Source of the DNA: Limnospira platensis
GTDB taxonomy: Bacteria > Cyanobacteriota > Cyanobacteriia > Cyanobacteriales > Microcoleaceae
Length of the DNA stretch: 64,000 nt
Assembly (NCBI RefSeq): GCF_046480435.1
Contig: NZ_PKGC01000018.1
Strand: one strand, 5' to 3'
The position numbers and the translations under genes were made by a program. This document shows positions 1-9,107 of this stretch, in pieces. Each line of letters opens with the position of its first letter. Positions within the stretch are counted from its first letter, which is position 1. The notes under the pieces are model-generated. The model did not search any database. It worked only from the letters and a program-made list of their open reading frames with translations, and was not told the origin of the DNA.

Positions 1-357
1 CCCCTTTTAGGCTCTCAAGTGGCAGGATGTACCTGCACAGTAGTGAAAGTGTAAGCGTATACCTTTAAGGGGAAAGGATGTGACTGAAAGCCGATGCCTA
101 ACTGTAATGGTTAGGATATGCCCACTAGTCACGGTGTGGATATAGAGACTGCGACAATTAGGAGTGTTTACGACGAAAGCGAGTTTAAAGACTACGATGT
201 TGTATTTAGCTCTAAAAGTTGAAGTCACAAAGCAGGAAGTTGTTACCCTGTTCCCGATGTCAAAAGGGGTATCCACATCAGGAGCCGTGTGATGTGAAAG
301 TATCAAGCACGGTTTTGAATTGGAGTTGGGGAAGGCGACTTCCCTTTCGACCATAAC
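1..357 (+). mobile_element. Group II intron, 3' portion, no reading frame
   Basis: This is the 3' part of a group II intron on the + strand; its 5' part lies outside the window. Domain V is recognisable at about 282-316 (GAGCCGTGTGATGTGAAAG followed by the complementary GCACGG arm). The 3' end is set at 357 (...CGACCATAAC) because the next base starts antisense IS630 transposase sequence. Domain II/III-like sequence leads into domain V through only about 130 nt, so no reverse transcriptase is encoded. The same ORF-less layout occurs at 5511-6415. Such introns would need a maturase supplied in trans (inference). Confidence 0.8.
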
Positions 358-873
358 GAGCTGCCTCCACCAGTTCAGCAATCCGCCCCCCTTTATGAAA
401 CGTTGCATTGTCAAATACTAGAGTCTGACCTGGCTTCAATGTTGGAATTAAGATAAACTCCAACCACAACTCAAACACTGTCCGATTACAACAACCCTCA
501 AAGGTAAAGGGAGATTAGGGGTCGAGATAGACCTCACGGTCTACCCCTCCCATTCAAAACCGTACTTGATACTTTCACCTCATACGGCTCCTAGTCTGAT
601 TGTTCCATTTGCTAAGGATACGGCGTTGGCTCTATTTTGTCAAGTGCCGTTTTATCATCGCGGGTGTGGCGGTGTAATAGCTGAAGGTTTTTGTATTCAT
701 CCTTTCCGCCTTGGCTTCGAGGTACAATGTGGTCTACTTCAACTAGGTCTGTTGATGCGAAATACTGTCCACACCAGGTACACCTACCTTTTTGTTTCTT
801 GAGTAGTTTAGCTACCCTTATTGGCGTATCGATTGCTTGTCCTCTCCTGGTTGCCCAGTAAGTCCAATTTCCG

Positions 874-1061
874 NNNNNNNNNNNNNNNNNNNNNNNNNNN
901 NNNNNNNNNNNNNNNNNNNNNNNNNNNNNNNNNNNNNNNNNNNNNNNNNNNNNNNNNNNNNNNNNNNNNNNNNNNNNNNNNNNNNNNNNNNNNNNNNNNN
1001 NNNNNNNNNNNNNNNNNNNNNNNNNNNNNNNNNNNNNNNNNNNNNNNNNNNNNNNNNNNNN
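874..1061. other. Assembly gap (188 N) in maturase gene
   Basis: This run of N lies inside the intron-encoded protein. The second copy of that protein has 135 nt between the same flanking sequences (7309-7443), so the gap length is overstated by about 53 nt. Confidence 0.95.
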
Positions 1062-2203
1062 GTTCCATGTCTGAAATAGTTCCTCAGCTTTTCGTAGTTC
1101 ACCCCTTTGCATCTTGATGCTGTCCATGCCCGTAACATTAACCAGATTATGTTATCCAGTTTCTTGAATGTTCCAGATGAAACTGCTCCTGAGTAGTAGT
1201 TTGACCATCCCCGTATTATCGGGTTTAGTTTGTTTATCAGGGCTGACTGAGGTGCTGTTCTATGTTGTTTGATTACACCTTTAATCACTTCTGTATGGGC
1301 TTTAACTGCTTTATGGCTGGGTTTTATGTGGGTTTTATGTCCGATTAATCTGCTTGCTGCCCCGCCTGTTTTCCCAGATTTATATTTTCCTACTGGATGT
1401 TGCCTGATATTGACTCCTAGAAAGTCGAACCCTGGTTTTTCTGTTTTACCATCATACTCAATAGATTTGAGCGTGTGGCAGATTCGAGTCTTTTCAGGTT
1501 TTATTTCTAAGCCTACAGGTTTTAACCATTCGGTGATTGCAGTTTGGCACTGTTCAATAATTCCTAGGTCTTTTGAGATGACCACAAAATCATCAGCGTA
1601 TCTTATCAGATTGACCTGTGGGGCCGTTCCTTTGTTAGGATACATTTCTTTAACTAGCCTTTCCATTCCCAACAGTGCGATGTTGGCGAGTATTGGACTT
1701 ATTACCCCTCCTTGAGGTGTCCCTGCTTCTGTATCCTCGAATACACCGTTGTCTAGCACACCTGCTTTGAGCCATTGTTTCAGGTCTCTTTTTAGGCGGC
1801 TTGGACAATGAATTTTGGACAGTAGGTAATCATGGTTTATTCGGTCGAAACATTTCGCTATATCCGCATCAAGAACATAGTATTGTCCTTTATTAATGGC
1901 AGCGTAAATCCTGCCTATTGCATCTTGGGCTGACCTGCCTGGTCTGAACCCATAGCTTGTGCCTTCAAATCTCGATTCCCATTCGGGTTCGAGTGCCGAC
2001 TTCACCAAGGCTTGCCTTGCTCTATCTTGGATTGTAGGAATGCCTAGTGGGCGTTTTTCATCCCTTCCAGGTTTTGGTATCCATACTTTCCTGAGTGTTT
2101 TTGCTTTGAGGTTTCCTTTGATTCTCTCGGCTAGTCCAAACCTTTGTTTGGGGGATATTGCTATCATTCCGTCCACTCCGGCTGTTTTCTTTCCTTGACC
2201 CGC

Positions 2204-2267
2204 TTGGGGGGCGGGTTTATTAAGCTGACTGTTGGGAAGCATGGCTGACCGTGGAACCCGCCCCTAC
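2204..2267. repeat. Palindromic MITE-like insertion in the maturase frame
   Basis: The plus strand has GGGGGGCGGGTTT near 2206-2217 and AACCCGCCCCT at 2255-2265, forming inverted ends around about 38 nt. Reading the maturase on the minus strand, the expected run from RLLAVR to the GKKTAGVDG core is interrupted exactly by this segment. It introduces a TAG stop at plus-strand 2264-2266. GGGGCGGGTT-type palindromes are common dispersed repeats in cyanobacteria; treating this as a mobile miniature element is inference. Confidence 0.6.
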
Positions 2268-2402
2268 AGTCGCACCGCTAAGAGTCGGGCATAGTATGAT
2301 TTCACCAATAGACGTTGTAACCTTCTTACCTTGGCATCCTGTCCCGATTTAGCCGCTTGAAATATACTCTTTTGGAGCTTGAAAACTTTCCGTTGAACCT
2401 TG

Positions 2403-2535
2403 NNNNNNNNNNNNNNNNNNNNNNNNNNNNNNNNNNNNNNNNNNNNNNNNNNNNNNNNNNNNNNNNNNNNNNNNNNNNNNNNNNNNNNNNNNNNNNNNNN
2501 NNNNNNNNNNNNNNNNNNNNNNNNNNNNNNNNNNN
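2403..2535. other. Assembly gap (133 N) in group II intron
   Basis: This run of N lies near the start of the maturase frame. No uninterrupted second copy is available here to estimate its true size. Confidence 0.95.
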
Positions 2536-3868
2536 AACCCTTTCTTTAAACTCGCTATCGCCATTTGTACACCTACTAGACTCTATTTCTTACAATCAAA
2601 CCGTGACCTGTTAGCATATCCCTACTATTAATGTCGGGCATTGGCTTCTGGTCACATCTCCCTCCCTAATGGGCTTGCGCTTACACTTTTTACTACTGAC
2701 TTTCTCGACCAGATTGTCAGAGCCCAAGAGGGGTTAAAACGTTCCGTTTATATGGGCATTCCATCTTTAGATTTGTCCTCTCCACCGGGGTACTTTAAAA
2801 GGTCTGTGTAGGTAGTACTTAGAAACCCCTACTTTTCCCCTTACTCTTTTGAGTGCAGCGTATCAACCTATTTCGCTACTTCTTAATGACGATGGTTCAA
2901 GCCGGACATTCGGTTTCCCTAATCATGGATGGTTGGCAGTGGTCGCATCTTGGTAGTGGGTTCTACCTCACGCCTTCCGTTCCCCGCTTCAATCTGACGG
3001 GTTGTGATTCCTGAAATTGGGGGTGGCTATCGCCGTTACTCTCAACGCCCTAATTTCTCAGTTGGTTTATGACCTTGAGTTCCCTGCCTTGCTTAGGTTT
3101 CTCCAAGCGTTGGGACATATAAACAGTTATGGGATGGTCAGGGGTGCGAATCCCTTATATTCCACCAAGGGGTGTAAGTCCCACTAGGAGGTCATTTCAG
3201 GCATTGCAGCCTTATTTGACTCCTAAACGTCTCGCACCTAAGAGTTGTTGATGACACCATGCGGCCATATAGCTCACCCTGCCCTGCCTCTTCCCTGATT
3301 TGAGGGCATCGAAGCGTTTTCCTTCCTCGCAGTAACCATAAGGGTAATCCGAGTCCTGACTATTCATGCCGGCTTCATCGAGGTAGACCACTTCTTGTGG
3401 CTCCATATGTTCAATCTGAGCAATAAACTCCTCTCGCTGTTGCTGATCACGTTCTTGGTAGCCGTAAGTTTTTTTTCTGGTGAAGCCAATTTTCTTCAAG
3501 GCTCTGGATATGGTGCGAGGAGAGATGTCGTCATCCCAAAGTTCAGCCATTTGAGCGGAGGTTTTGTGGTCATGCTCTTGGGCAAAAGCCTTGAATTTGT
3601 GCCAGTCGGTAATTTGGTGGCTATGACCAGGTGGGCGATTAGGTTTAGGGAGGAAGTCGCCGGTGTGTTCTTTTCTTTGCAGCCAGAGATTGATGGTGTT
3701 CCGGCTGACATGGAAAACTTAACTGGCTTTGGTTTTGGACATACCGTCTAGTTCAATTGCATTGATAACTTTTTGTCTAAGGTCGTAACTGTAGGGGGCT
3801 GGCATTTTGGGTCTTCTTAGTCATCTCGTCCTCTCCATTATACGTCCTAACTTTGCTGTCTGGTGCTA

Positions 3869-4065
3869 NNNNNNNNNNNNNNNNNNNNNNNNNNNNNNNN
3901 NNNNNNNNNNNNNNNNNNNNNNNNNNNNNNNNNNNNNNNNNNNNNNNNNNNNNNNNNNNNNNNNNNNNNNNNNNNNNNNNNNNNNNNNNNNNNNNNNNNN
4001 NNNNNNNNNNNNNNNNNNNNNNNNNNNNNNNNNNNNNNNNNNNNNNNNNNNNNNNNNNNNNNNNN
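3869..4065. other. Assembly gap (197 N) at IS630 end
   Basis: This run of N starts immediately after the terminal inverted repeat of IS630 copy 1, as expected when a multicopy element breaks assembly. From the gap to the tRNA gene (4066-4302) I see no gene. Confidence 0.95.
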
Positions 4066-4302
4066 AGGCTTGCCATTGACGGGTATCACAAGGGAACTAC
4101 CCTATCACTTGTCGGGTTTAGGGGGTGATATGGGTATTTGACAGATTGATTAAGTGGTGCTTGTTGACTGAGTAATCATCCTATTGACAGAATTATTTTC
4201 CTGTGCTAGGACTAGATTGTGAGTAATATCTGAGTAATTAGGTAGGACTATCGAGTTAAGTGAATCACGGTTATTGCAGTTATGATAACGGTCAGTTAAT
4301 AG

Positions 4303-4376
4303 TGGACACAACTGGACTCGAACCAGCGACCCCCACGATGTCAACGTGGTACTCTAACCAACTGAGCTATGCGTCC
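4303..4376 (-). tRNA. tRNA-Val (anticodon GAC)
   Basis: The minus strand folds as a canonical 74-nt tRNA without CCA. The acceptor is GGACGCA paired with TGTGTCC. The D arm contains AGTTGGTTA, the anticodon stem is CCACG/CGTGG around the loop TTGACAT (anticodon GAC, Val), and the T arm is GCTGG-TTCGAGT-CCAGT (one G-T pair). The discriminator base is A at 4303. It starts 36 nt from the divergent coiled-coil gene at 4413. Confidence 0.95.
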
Positions 4377-4412
4377 GAACAGTTTATTACATTAACATAA
4401 CTCACCCGAAAA

Positions 4413-5141
4413 TTGCAACCCCCCAAACGGATCTATTTTTCCCCTCGCGATCGCTGTATGCTTAATGAAGTTGTATCAGCCGCCCATCAGGCGACGGGAC
4501 ACACAGTTCCAAGGGAGGAGATGATGGTTAAGAAAAGTCTAGCCGATATGGTCAAACAGGAAGCAGAAAAGGCGGGTAGTCCCCCCCCAGAATCTGCTGA
4601 TACTGATCATCAAATTAATACAAGCACATCCCCAAGGGACAATACCTCCTCTAGCCGTCCAACCCCCACCCACGCCGAATTAGAGGCGCAGATGGAGTTA
4701 GAAGCTCAAGTAGCCTGGCTTGAATCCCACTTACAGCAGTCCCAGGAAACTGAGCAGACTTTAAAAAAAGAGATTTCTGCCCTTCAATTAACTGTTAAAA
4801 ACGCTCAAGCCAGCCATAGGCAATTAGCCACTACAATAAATAAACTACAACAAGAATTAGAGGAAAAAAATAAATTAATAGCCCAACTTAAACAGGAGAC
4901 TGAAGCGGCGGCGGCCTTAAAGGAAAAGCTAGAACAGGCAGAATTAACAGCACTACATCTGTCGGAAACGAATACTAAACTTTTACAACATATCGAACAG
5001 TTAAAACTAGAATCATCTACGTCTAAACTAGCACAGAAACCCACGAAGCGATCGCCACCTCATTTAGTGCCTCGTCCCGAACATTCCCTCAGTCAACCGA
5101 TGAACAATGAAGATTTTTCTCAAAGTACCTGGCTGTTATAA
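4413..5141 (+). CDS. Coiled-coil protein of unknown function
   Basis: This 242-residue soluble protein does not match a family I recognise. Residues 1-60 are a compact basic region (RIYFSPRDRCMLNEVV). Residues 60-90 are a Pro/Ser/Thr-rich linker, and about 95-205 form a long coiled coil rich in Glu, Lys, Gln and Leu (LEAQVAWLESHLQQSQ, LQQELEEKNKLIAQLKQ). The start is TTG at 4413; an ATG at 4458 would lose 15 residues. The gene ends 11 nt before a group II intron 5' end (5153), so the mobile elements sit just behind it without interrupting it. A scaffold or chromosome-associated role is a guess from the coiled coil alone. Confidence 0.6.
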   Translation: MQPPKRIYFSPRDRCMLNEVVSAAHQATGHTVPREEMMVKKSLADMVKQEAEKAGSPPPESADTDHQINTSTSPRDNTSSSRPTPTHAELEAQMELEAQVAWLESHLQQSQETEQTLKKEISALQLTVKNAQASHRQLATTINKLQQELEEKNKLIAQLKQETEAAAALKEKLEQAELTALHLSETNTKLLQHIEQLKLESSTSKLAQKPTKRSPPHLVPRPEHSLSQPMNNEDFSQSTWLL

Positions 5142-5152
5142 TTTATCCATTA

Positions 5153-5305
5153 GTGCGAGACGTTCAGGTAGGAAATAAGGCTGAGATGCCTGAAATAACT
5201 ACCTGGTGAAAACTTCAGCCCCCTGACTGAATACAAGAAGCTCGCTTCTGACCATCCCTATAACTTTTTATATGTCCCGACGTTTGGTATAGAAATATAT
5301 ATAAC
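5153..5305 (+). mobile_element. Group II intron 5' fragment
   Basis: The sequence starts GTGCGAGACGTTCAGG and follows the domain I sequence of the other copies (compare the minus strand from 3237) for about 130 nt. It then diverges at an AT-rich tract. It is immediately followed at 5306 by the 5' end of another intron of the same family, so it is a truncated relic or an intron invaded by a relative. Confidence 0.75.
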
Positions 5306-5510
5306 GTGCGAAACGTTTAGGATTCAAATAGGGCTGCAATGGCTGAAATAACCTCCTAGTGGGACTTCCACCCCTTGGTGGAATATAAGGGATTCGCACC
5401 CCAGACCATCCCATAACTATCTATGTGTCTCAACATCTGGCTTCGAGAACCAGATAAGGCAGAGAGACTCAAGGTCAAGACTGAGCGAAAAAAAAGAGGG
5501 GAGTTGTGTT

Positions 5511-6415
5511 ATGGTCGAAAGAGAAGTCACCTTGNNNNNNNNNNNNNNNNNNNNNNNNNNNNNNNNNNNNNNNNNNNNNNNNNNNNNNNNNNNNNNNNNN
5601 NNNNNNNNNNNNNNNNNNNNNNNNNNNNNNNNNNNNNNNNNNNNNNNNNNNNNNNNNNNNNNNNNNNNNNNNNNNNNNNNNNNNNNNNNNNNNNNNNNNN
5701 NNNNNNNNNNNNNNNNNNNNNNNNNNNNNNNNNNNNNNNNNNNNNNNNNNNNNNNNTGTCGCGGTCTCTATATCCACACCGTGACTAGTGGGCATATCCT
5801 AACCATTACAGTTAGGCATTGGCTTTCAGTCACATCCTTTCCCCTTGAAGGTATACGCTTACACTTTTCACTACTCCGCAGATACCTCCTGCTGAGAGCC
5901 TAAAAGGGGTTTAAACGTTCCGTTTATACGGGCATTCCATCTTTAGACTTGTCCTTTCCACCGGGGTACCCTTTAAAGGTCTGTGTAGGTAGTATAGAGA
6001 GCCTCCTACTTTTCCCCTTACTCTTTTGAGCGCAGCGTTTCAACCTATTTCGCTACTCACAGATTACGATGGTTCAAGCCAGACATTCGGTTTCCCTAGT
6101 CATGGATGGTTGGCAGTGGTCGGATTTTTGGGAATAGGTTTTCCCTCACGCCTTCCGTTCCCCGCTTCAATCTGACGGGTTATGAATCCTGAAACTGGGG
6201 GTGGCTATCGCCGTTACTCTCTACTCCCTGATTCCTCAGTTTGTTTATGACCTTGAGTTCCCTGCCTTGCTTAGATTTCTCCAAGCGTCGGGACATATAA
6301 ACAGTTATGAGGATGGTCAGGAGTGCGCTCCTTATATTCAATCAAGGGGTTGAAGTCCTCACCAAGCAGTTATTTCGGGCATTGCATCCCTATTTGATGC
6401 CTGAACGTCTCGCAC
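5511..6415 (-). mobile_element. ORF-less group II intron
   Basis: The 5' end GTGCGAGACG is at 6415 and the 3' end ...TTTCGACCATAAC at 5511, both on the minus strand. Internal sequence next to the gap matches the intron at 1-357. Aligning with that copy predicts about 175 nt missing where the gap (5535-5756) has 222 N. The whole element is therefore about 860 nt, too short for a reverse transcriptase, with domain V hidden in the gap. Its two flanks come from different intron contexts (an intron 5' arm on one side, antisense domain I on the other), so recombination followed or accompanied insertion. Confidence 0.75.
5535..5756. other. Assembly gap (222 N) in group II intron
   Basis: This run of N lies within the ORF-less intron. 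The corresponding part of the copy at 1-357 (about 157-331) is about 175 nt, so the gap is overstated by roughly 47 nt. Confidence 0.95.
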
Positions 6416-6900
6416 CTTTAAAGGTCTGTGTAGGTAGTGAGTTGAGACTCCTACTTTTCCCCTTACTCTTTTGAGCGCAGCGTGTCAACCTATTTCGCTA
6501 CTTACTCATTACGGTGGTTCAAGTCGGAACATTCAGATTTCCTTAGTCATGGATGGTTGGCAGTGGTCGCATATGGTAGTAGGTTCTACTTCACGCCTTC
6601 CGTTCCCCGCTTCAATCTGACGGGTTATGATTCCTCAAACTGGGGGTGGCTACCGCCGTTACTCTCAACTTCGCGCTATAATAGGAGGCTCACAACTTCC
6701 TCCGTTCTAACGTTCTGTCTTGACCCTGAGTTCCCTGCCTTGCTTAGATTTCTCCAAGCGTCGGGACATATAAACAGTTATGGGATGGTCTAGGGATAAG
6801 AATGAGAGTGCGTCTCCCTATATTTCACCAAGGGGTGAAAGTCCTACTAAGAGGTTATTTCGGGCATTGCAGCCCTATTTCACTCCTAAACGTTTCGCAC
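6416..6900 (-). mobile_element. Group II intron 5' fragment, minus strand
   Basis: The 5' end GTGCGAAACG starts at 6900 on the minus strand and runs through domain I-like sequence to 6416, where another intron's 5' end (6415) begins. The base at 6901 is antisense to the maturase gene, so this intron inserted into the noncoding strand of a sister intron's reading frame. Its 3' part is absent. Confidence 0.75.
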
Positions 6901-6901
6901 C

Positions 6902-7720
6902 AATCCCATTGAGTATAACGGCAAGACTGAAGAACCCGGGTTTGATTTTCTAGGATTCAACTTTAGGCAATATCCGGTAGGAAAATATAAATCTGGAAAA
7001 ACTGGTGGAGCAGCAAGCCGATTAATCGGTCACAAAACTCACATTAAACCCAGCAATAAAGCAGTTAAAGCCCATACTGAAGTGATTAAGGGTGTAATAA
7101 AACAACATAAAACAGCACCCCAATCAGCCCTGATAAGCAAACTAAACCCAATAATAAAGGGATGGTCAAACTACTATTCAGGGGTTGTCTCAACAGAGAC
7201 CTTTGTTAAGCTAGATTATCTAATCTGGCAAATGTTACGGGCATGGACAGTATCAAGATGCGGAAAGGCAAACCACGAAAAGCTAAGAAACTATTTCAGA
7301 CATGGAACGATTAAACTTAGCAATGGGAAAGAAAGACATGAATCTTGGTTGTTCCAGACTAAAGATGGATGCCAACTATGGAAACATAATTGGACTCCGA
7401 TTGTCAGACACACCCTGATACGCCCTGACGCAACACCATACGACGGAAATTGGACTTACTGGGCAACCAGACGAGGACAGGCAATTGAAACGCCAAATAG
7501 GGTAGCAAAACTACTCAAAAAGCAAAAAGGTAGGTGTACCTGGTGTGGACAGTATTTCGCGCCATCGGATTTAGTTGAAGTAGACCACATTGTACCTCGA
7601 AGCCTAGGCGGAAAGGATGAATACAAGAATCTTCAGTTATTACATCGCCACACCCGCGATGATAAGACGGCACTCGACAACGCCAACGCTGTATCCTTAA
7701 CAATGGAGCAGTCAGATTAG
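6902..7720 (+). pseudogene. Maturase, C-terminal half (thumb/X and HNH)
   Basis: From 6902 the frame reads ...IEYNGKTEEPGFDFLGF and continues uninterrupted to 7720. It covers the region after the RT catalytic core, the maturase X region (WSNYYSGVVSTETFVKL) and the HNH endonuclease (RCTWCGQYF, EVDHIVPRSLGGKDEYKNLQ). The N-terminal half with the YADD motif is missing, replaced by opposite-strand intron sequence. The closest relative in the window is the maturase at 612-2535, and this copy supplies the sequence missing from that one's gap. A 3' truncated relic; no splicing activity is expected. Confidence 0.85.
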
Positions 7721-8026
7721 GAGCCGTATGAGGTGAAAGTCTCAAGTACGGTTTTGTATGGGAGGGGGAGATGGCGACATCTCTCTCGACCCCTACTACC
7801 AAAAATCTGTCAATGCCTCAATAGTAACTAGGGTTAAGTCCACATAACTATCAGTATCCGTCCTTGCTAGTATTGGATCACACAGGGTCATAACAATTGT
7901 GGCATAAATCTTGACAATTATTTGTTTTGTGATATACAACTCCCATAGTACACCGAACAAATATAGCACCAGACAGGATAGTTAGGACGTATAATGGAGA
8001 GGACGAGATGACTAAGAAGACCAAAA

Positions 8027-8953
8027 ATGCCAGCCCCCTATAGTTACGACCTCAGACAAAAAGTTATTGATGCAATTGAACTAGACGGTATGCCCAAAAC
8101 AGAAGCCAGTCAAGTTTTCCATGTCAGCCGGAACACTATCAATCTCTGGCTGCAAAGAAAAGCACAGACCGGAGACTTCCTCCCTAAACCTAATCACCGA
8201 CCTGGTCATAGCCACCAAATTACCGACTGGCACAAATTCCAGGCTTTTGCCCAAGAGCATGGCGACAAAACCTCCGCTCAAATGGCTCAACTTTGGGATG
8301 ACGACATCTCTCCTCGCACCATATCCAGAGCCTTGAAGAAAATTGGCTTCACCAGAAAAAAAACTTACGGCTACCAAGAAGNNNNNNNNNNNNNNNNNNN
8401 NNNNNNNNNNNNNNNNNNNNNNNNNNNNNNNNNNNNNNNNNNNNNNNNNNNNNNNNNNNNNNNNNNNNNNNNNNNNNNNNNNNNNNNNNNNNNNNNNNNN
8501 NNNNNNNNNNNNNNNNNNNNNNNNNNNNNNNNNNNNNNNNNNNNNNNNNNNNNNNNNNNNNNNNNNNNNNNNNNNNNNNNNNNNNNNNNNNNNNNNNNNN
8601 NNNNNNNNNNNNNNNNNCCGCATGGTGTTATCAACAACTCTTAGCCCCCGATCGCTTTGAGGGTTGTTGTAATCGGACAGTGTTTGAGTTGTGGTTGGAG
8701 TTCATCTCAATTCCAACACTGAAGCCAGGTCAGACTCTAGTGCTAGACAATGCAACGTTTCATAAAGGGGGACGGATTCCTGAGCTAGTGGAGGCGGCTC
8801 AATGCCGTTTACTCTATCTACCACCTTATTCGCCAGACCTCAACAAGATAGAGAAATGTTGGTCGTGGTTGAAAGCCCGCATTCGCCATTGCACGTGAGC
8901 AGTTTGATTCTCTCGATGATGCCATGGATTCCGTTCTCCCAGCTATGTCCTAA
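8027..8953 (+). pseudogene. IS630-family transposase, copy 2
   Basis: ATG 8027 begins an N-terminal helix-turn-helix (DLRQKVIDAIELDG, NTINLWLQRK), followed by the DDE transposase core. The first Asp lies in the gap, the second is in LVLDNATFHK, and the Glu is in LPPYSPDLNKIEKCWSWLK. The gap (8382-8617) is 236 N, while copy 1 has 186 nt there; correcting it would restore the frame. The frame meets TGA at 8896-8898, but shifting one base continues EQFDSLDDAMDSVLPAMS to a stop at 8951-8953. This looks like a small indel near 8896 that removes the normal C-terminus. Confidence 0.85.
8382..8617. other. Assembly gap (236 N) in IS630 transposase
   Basis: Copy 1 of the transposase shows 195 nt between the codons bracketing this gap, where this copy has 245 nt. 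The N run is therefore about 50 nt too long. Confidence 0.95.
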
Positions 8954-8971
8954 CCACCCTGACTAATGCTA

Positions 8972-9107
8972 TAATTGTAAATGGATAAGTCCTAAAGACT
9001 GCGGCCACACCCTGCTTCAAAAGCTTTCTGGCTCTGGCCGGATGAGTGGGACTTAACGGTTGCCCCAATGTGTCAACCACAAAAACGTAATTTTGGTAAT
9101 TTGGCAT
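8972..9107 (-). pseudogene. iscB: IscB RNA-guided nuclease, N-terminal fragment cut by IS630
   Basis: The minus strand from ATG 9107 reads MPNYQNYVFVVDTLGQPLSP followed by THPARARKLLKQGVAAVFRT and YPFTII. This is the N-terminal PLMP/RRXRR region typical of IscB, the HNH/RuvC nuclease of IS200/IS605-group transposons and ancestor of Cas9. The frame is intact for 45 codons and stops at the TA where IS630 copy 2 inserted. The RuvC and HNH domains are absent, and the sequence beyond IS630 (7797-7961) does not resemble the rest of IscB. GGGAGA upstream of the ATG could serve as a ribosome binding site. It is a relic with no nuclease activity. Confidence 0.85.

Larger units (their letters stand above)
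612..2535 (-). pseudogene. Group II intron-encoded RT/maturase with C-terminal HNH endonuclease (disrupted)
   Basis: Reading from the right, the frame gives the N-terminal maturase region (KVQRKVFKLQ), the RT domain with LIRYADDFVV carrying the YADD active site and GTPQGGVISPILANIAL, the thumb/X region, and a C-terminal HNH endonuclease (RCTWCGQYF, EVDHIVPRSQGGKDEYKNLQ). The start lies in or beside the gap at 2403-2535. A palindromic insertion at 2206-2266 puts an in-frame TAG after RLLAVRL, breaking the protein between its N-terminus and the RT core. The second gap (874-1061) is 188 N, but the paralogue at 7309-7443 has 135 nt there, which would join the frames. Reverse transcription and splicing function in this copy is probably lost. 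Confidence 0.85.
514..3237 (-). mobile_element. Group II intron with maturase/HNH reading frame, inside IS630
   Basis: The 5' end is GTGCGAGACG at 3237 on the minus strand. The 3' end (...CGACCCCTAAT) is at 514. Domain V lies at about 557-590. Comparison with the uninterrupted transposase (8027-8953) fixes the boundaries: exons ...CTCTTAG and CTCCCTTTACC... align base for base in length with the intact gene. The inside encodes a reverse transcriptase/maturase with an HNH domain. Two assembly gaps (874-1061 and 2403-2535) fall inside. A related 5' end recurs at 5153, 5306, 6415 and 6900, so this is a multicopy family. Confidence 0.9.
358..3805 (-). pseudogene. IS630-family transposase, copy 1, split by two group II introns
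   Basis: The transposase starts at ATG 3805-3803 and matches the second copy at 8027-8953. Exon parts are 3238-3805 and 358-513. Between them lies a group II intron on the same strand (514-3237), and at 357/358 an opposite-strand intron truncates the gene. The catalytic motif YLDEAGMN is in the first part and the second Asp (FDNATFHK) is in the second part. An in-frame TAA (plus-strand 3719-3721) replaces the CAA codon of the other copy. The terminal inverted repeat (TAGCACCAGACAG) ends at 3868, exactly where an assembly gap starts. The copy is inactive even if the same-strand intron still splices. Confidence 0.9.
5306..7796 (+). mobile_element. Composite group II intron, plus strand, interrupted by minus-strand introns
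   Basis: The 5' end GTGCGAAACG is at 5306 and domain I runs to 5510. The middle (5511-6900) is occupied by intron sequence in the opposite orientation. From 6901 the maturase C-terminal half resumes. Domain V is at about 7721-7754 and the 3' end (...CGACCCCTAC) at 7796. About 1.4 kb expected between domain I and the maturase thumb region is missing, so this copy is a rearranged, non-functional composite rather than a simple insertion. Confidence 0.7.
7964..8971 (+). mobile_element. IS630-family insertion sequence, copy 2
   Basis: The ends carry imperfect inverted repeats: TAGCACCAGACAGGATAG at the left and, on the opposite strand at the right, TAGCATTAGTCAGGGTGG. Both continue to TTAGGAC. 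The flanking TA dinucleotides (7962-7963 and 8972-8973) match the TA target of IS630/mariner elements. Nominal length is 1008 bp including a gap that is about 50 nt too long, so the real length is about 0.96 kb. On the right it lies inside iscB; on the left the sequence does not continue iscB, suggesting an adjacent deletion. Confidence 0.9.

Noticed and set aside
6482..6793. Forward open frames within the intron fragments (for example MSTYFATYSLRWFKSEH)
   Set aside because: These are antisense to the structured 5' domain of group II introns and recur wherever the intron recurs.
7797..7891. Minus-strand frame from ATG 7891 (MTLCDPILARTDTDSYVDLT)
   Set aside because: It reads smoothly up to the intron end at 7796, but joined to the far flank at 5152 it stops after three codons, and it matches no family I know. 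It may be a fragment of a lost gene.
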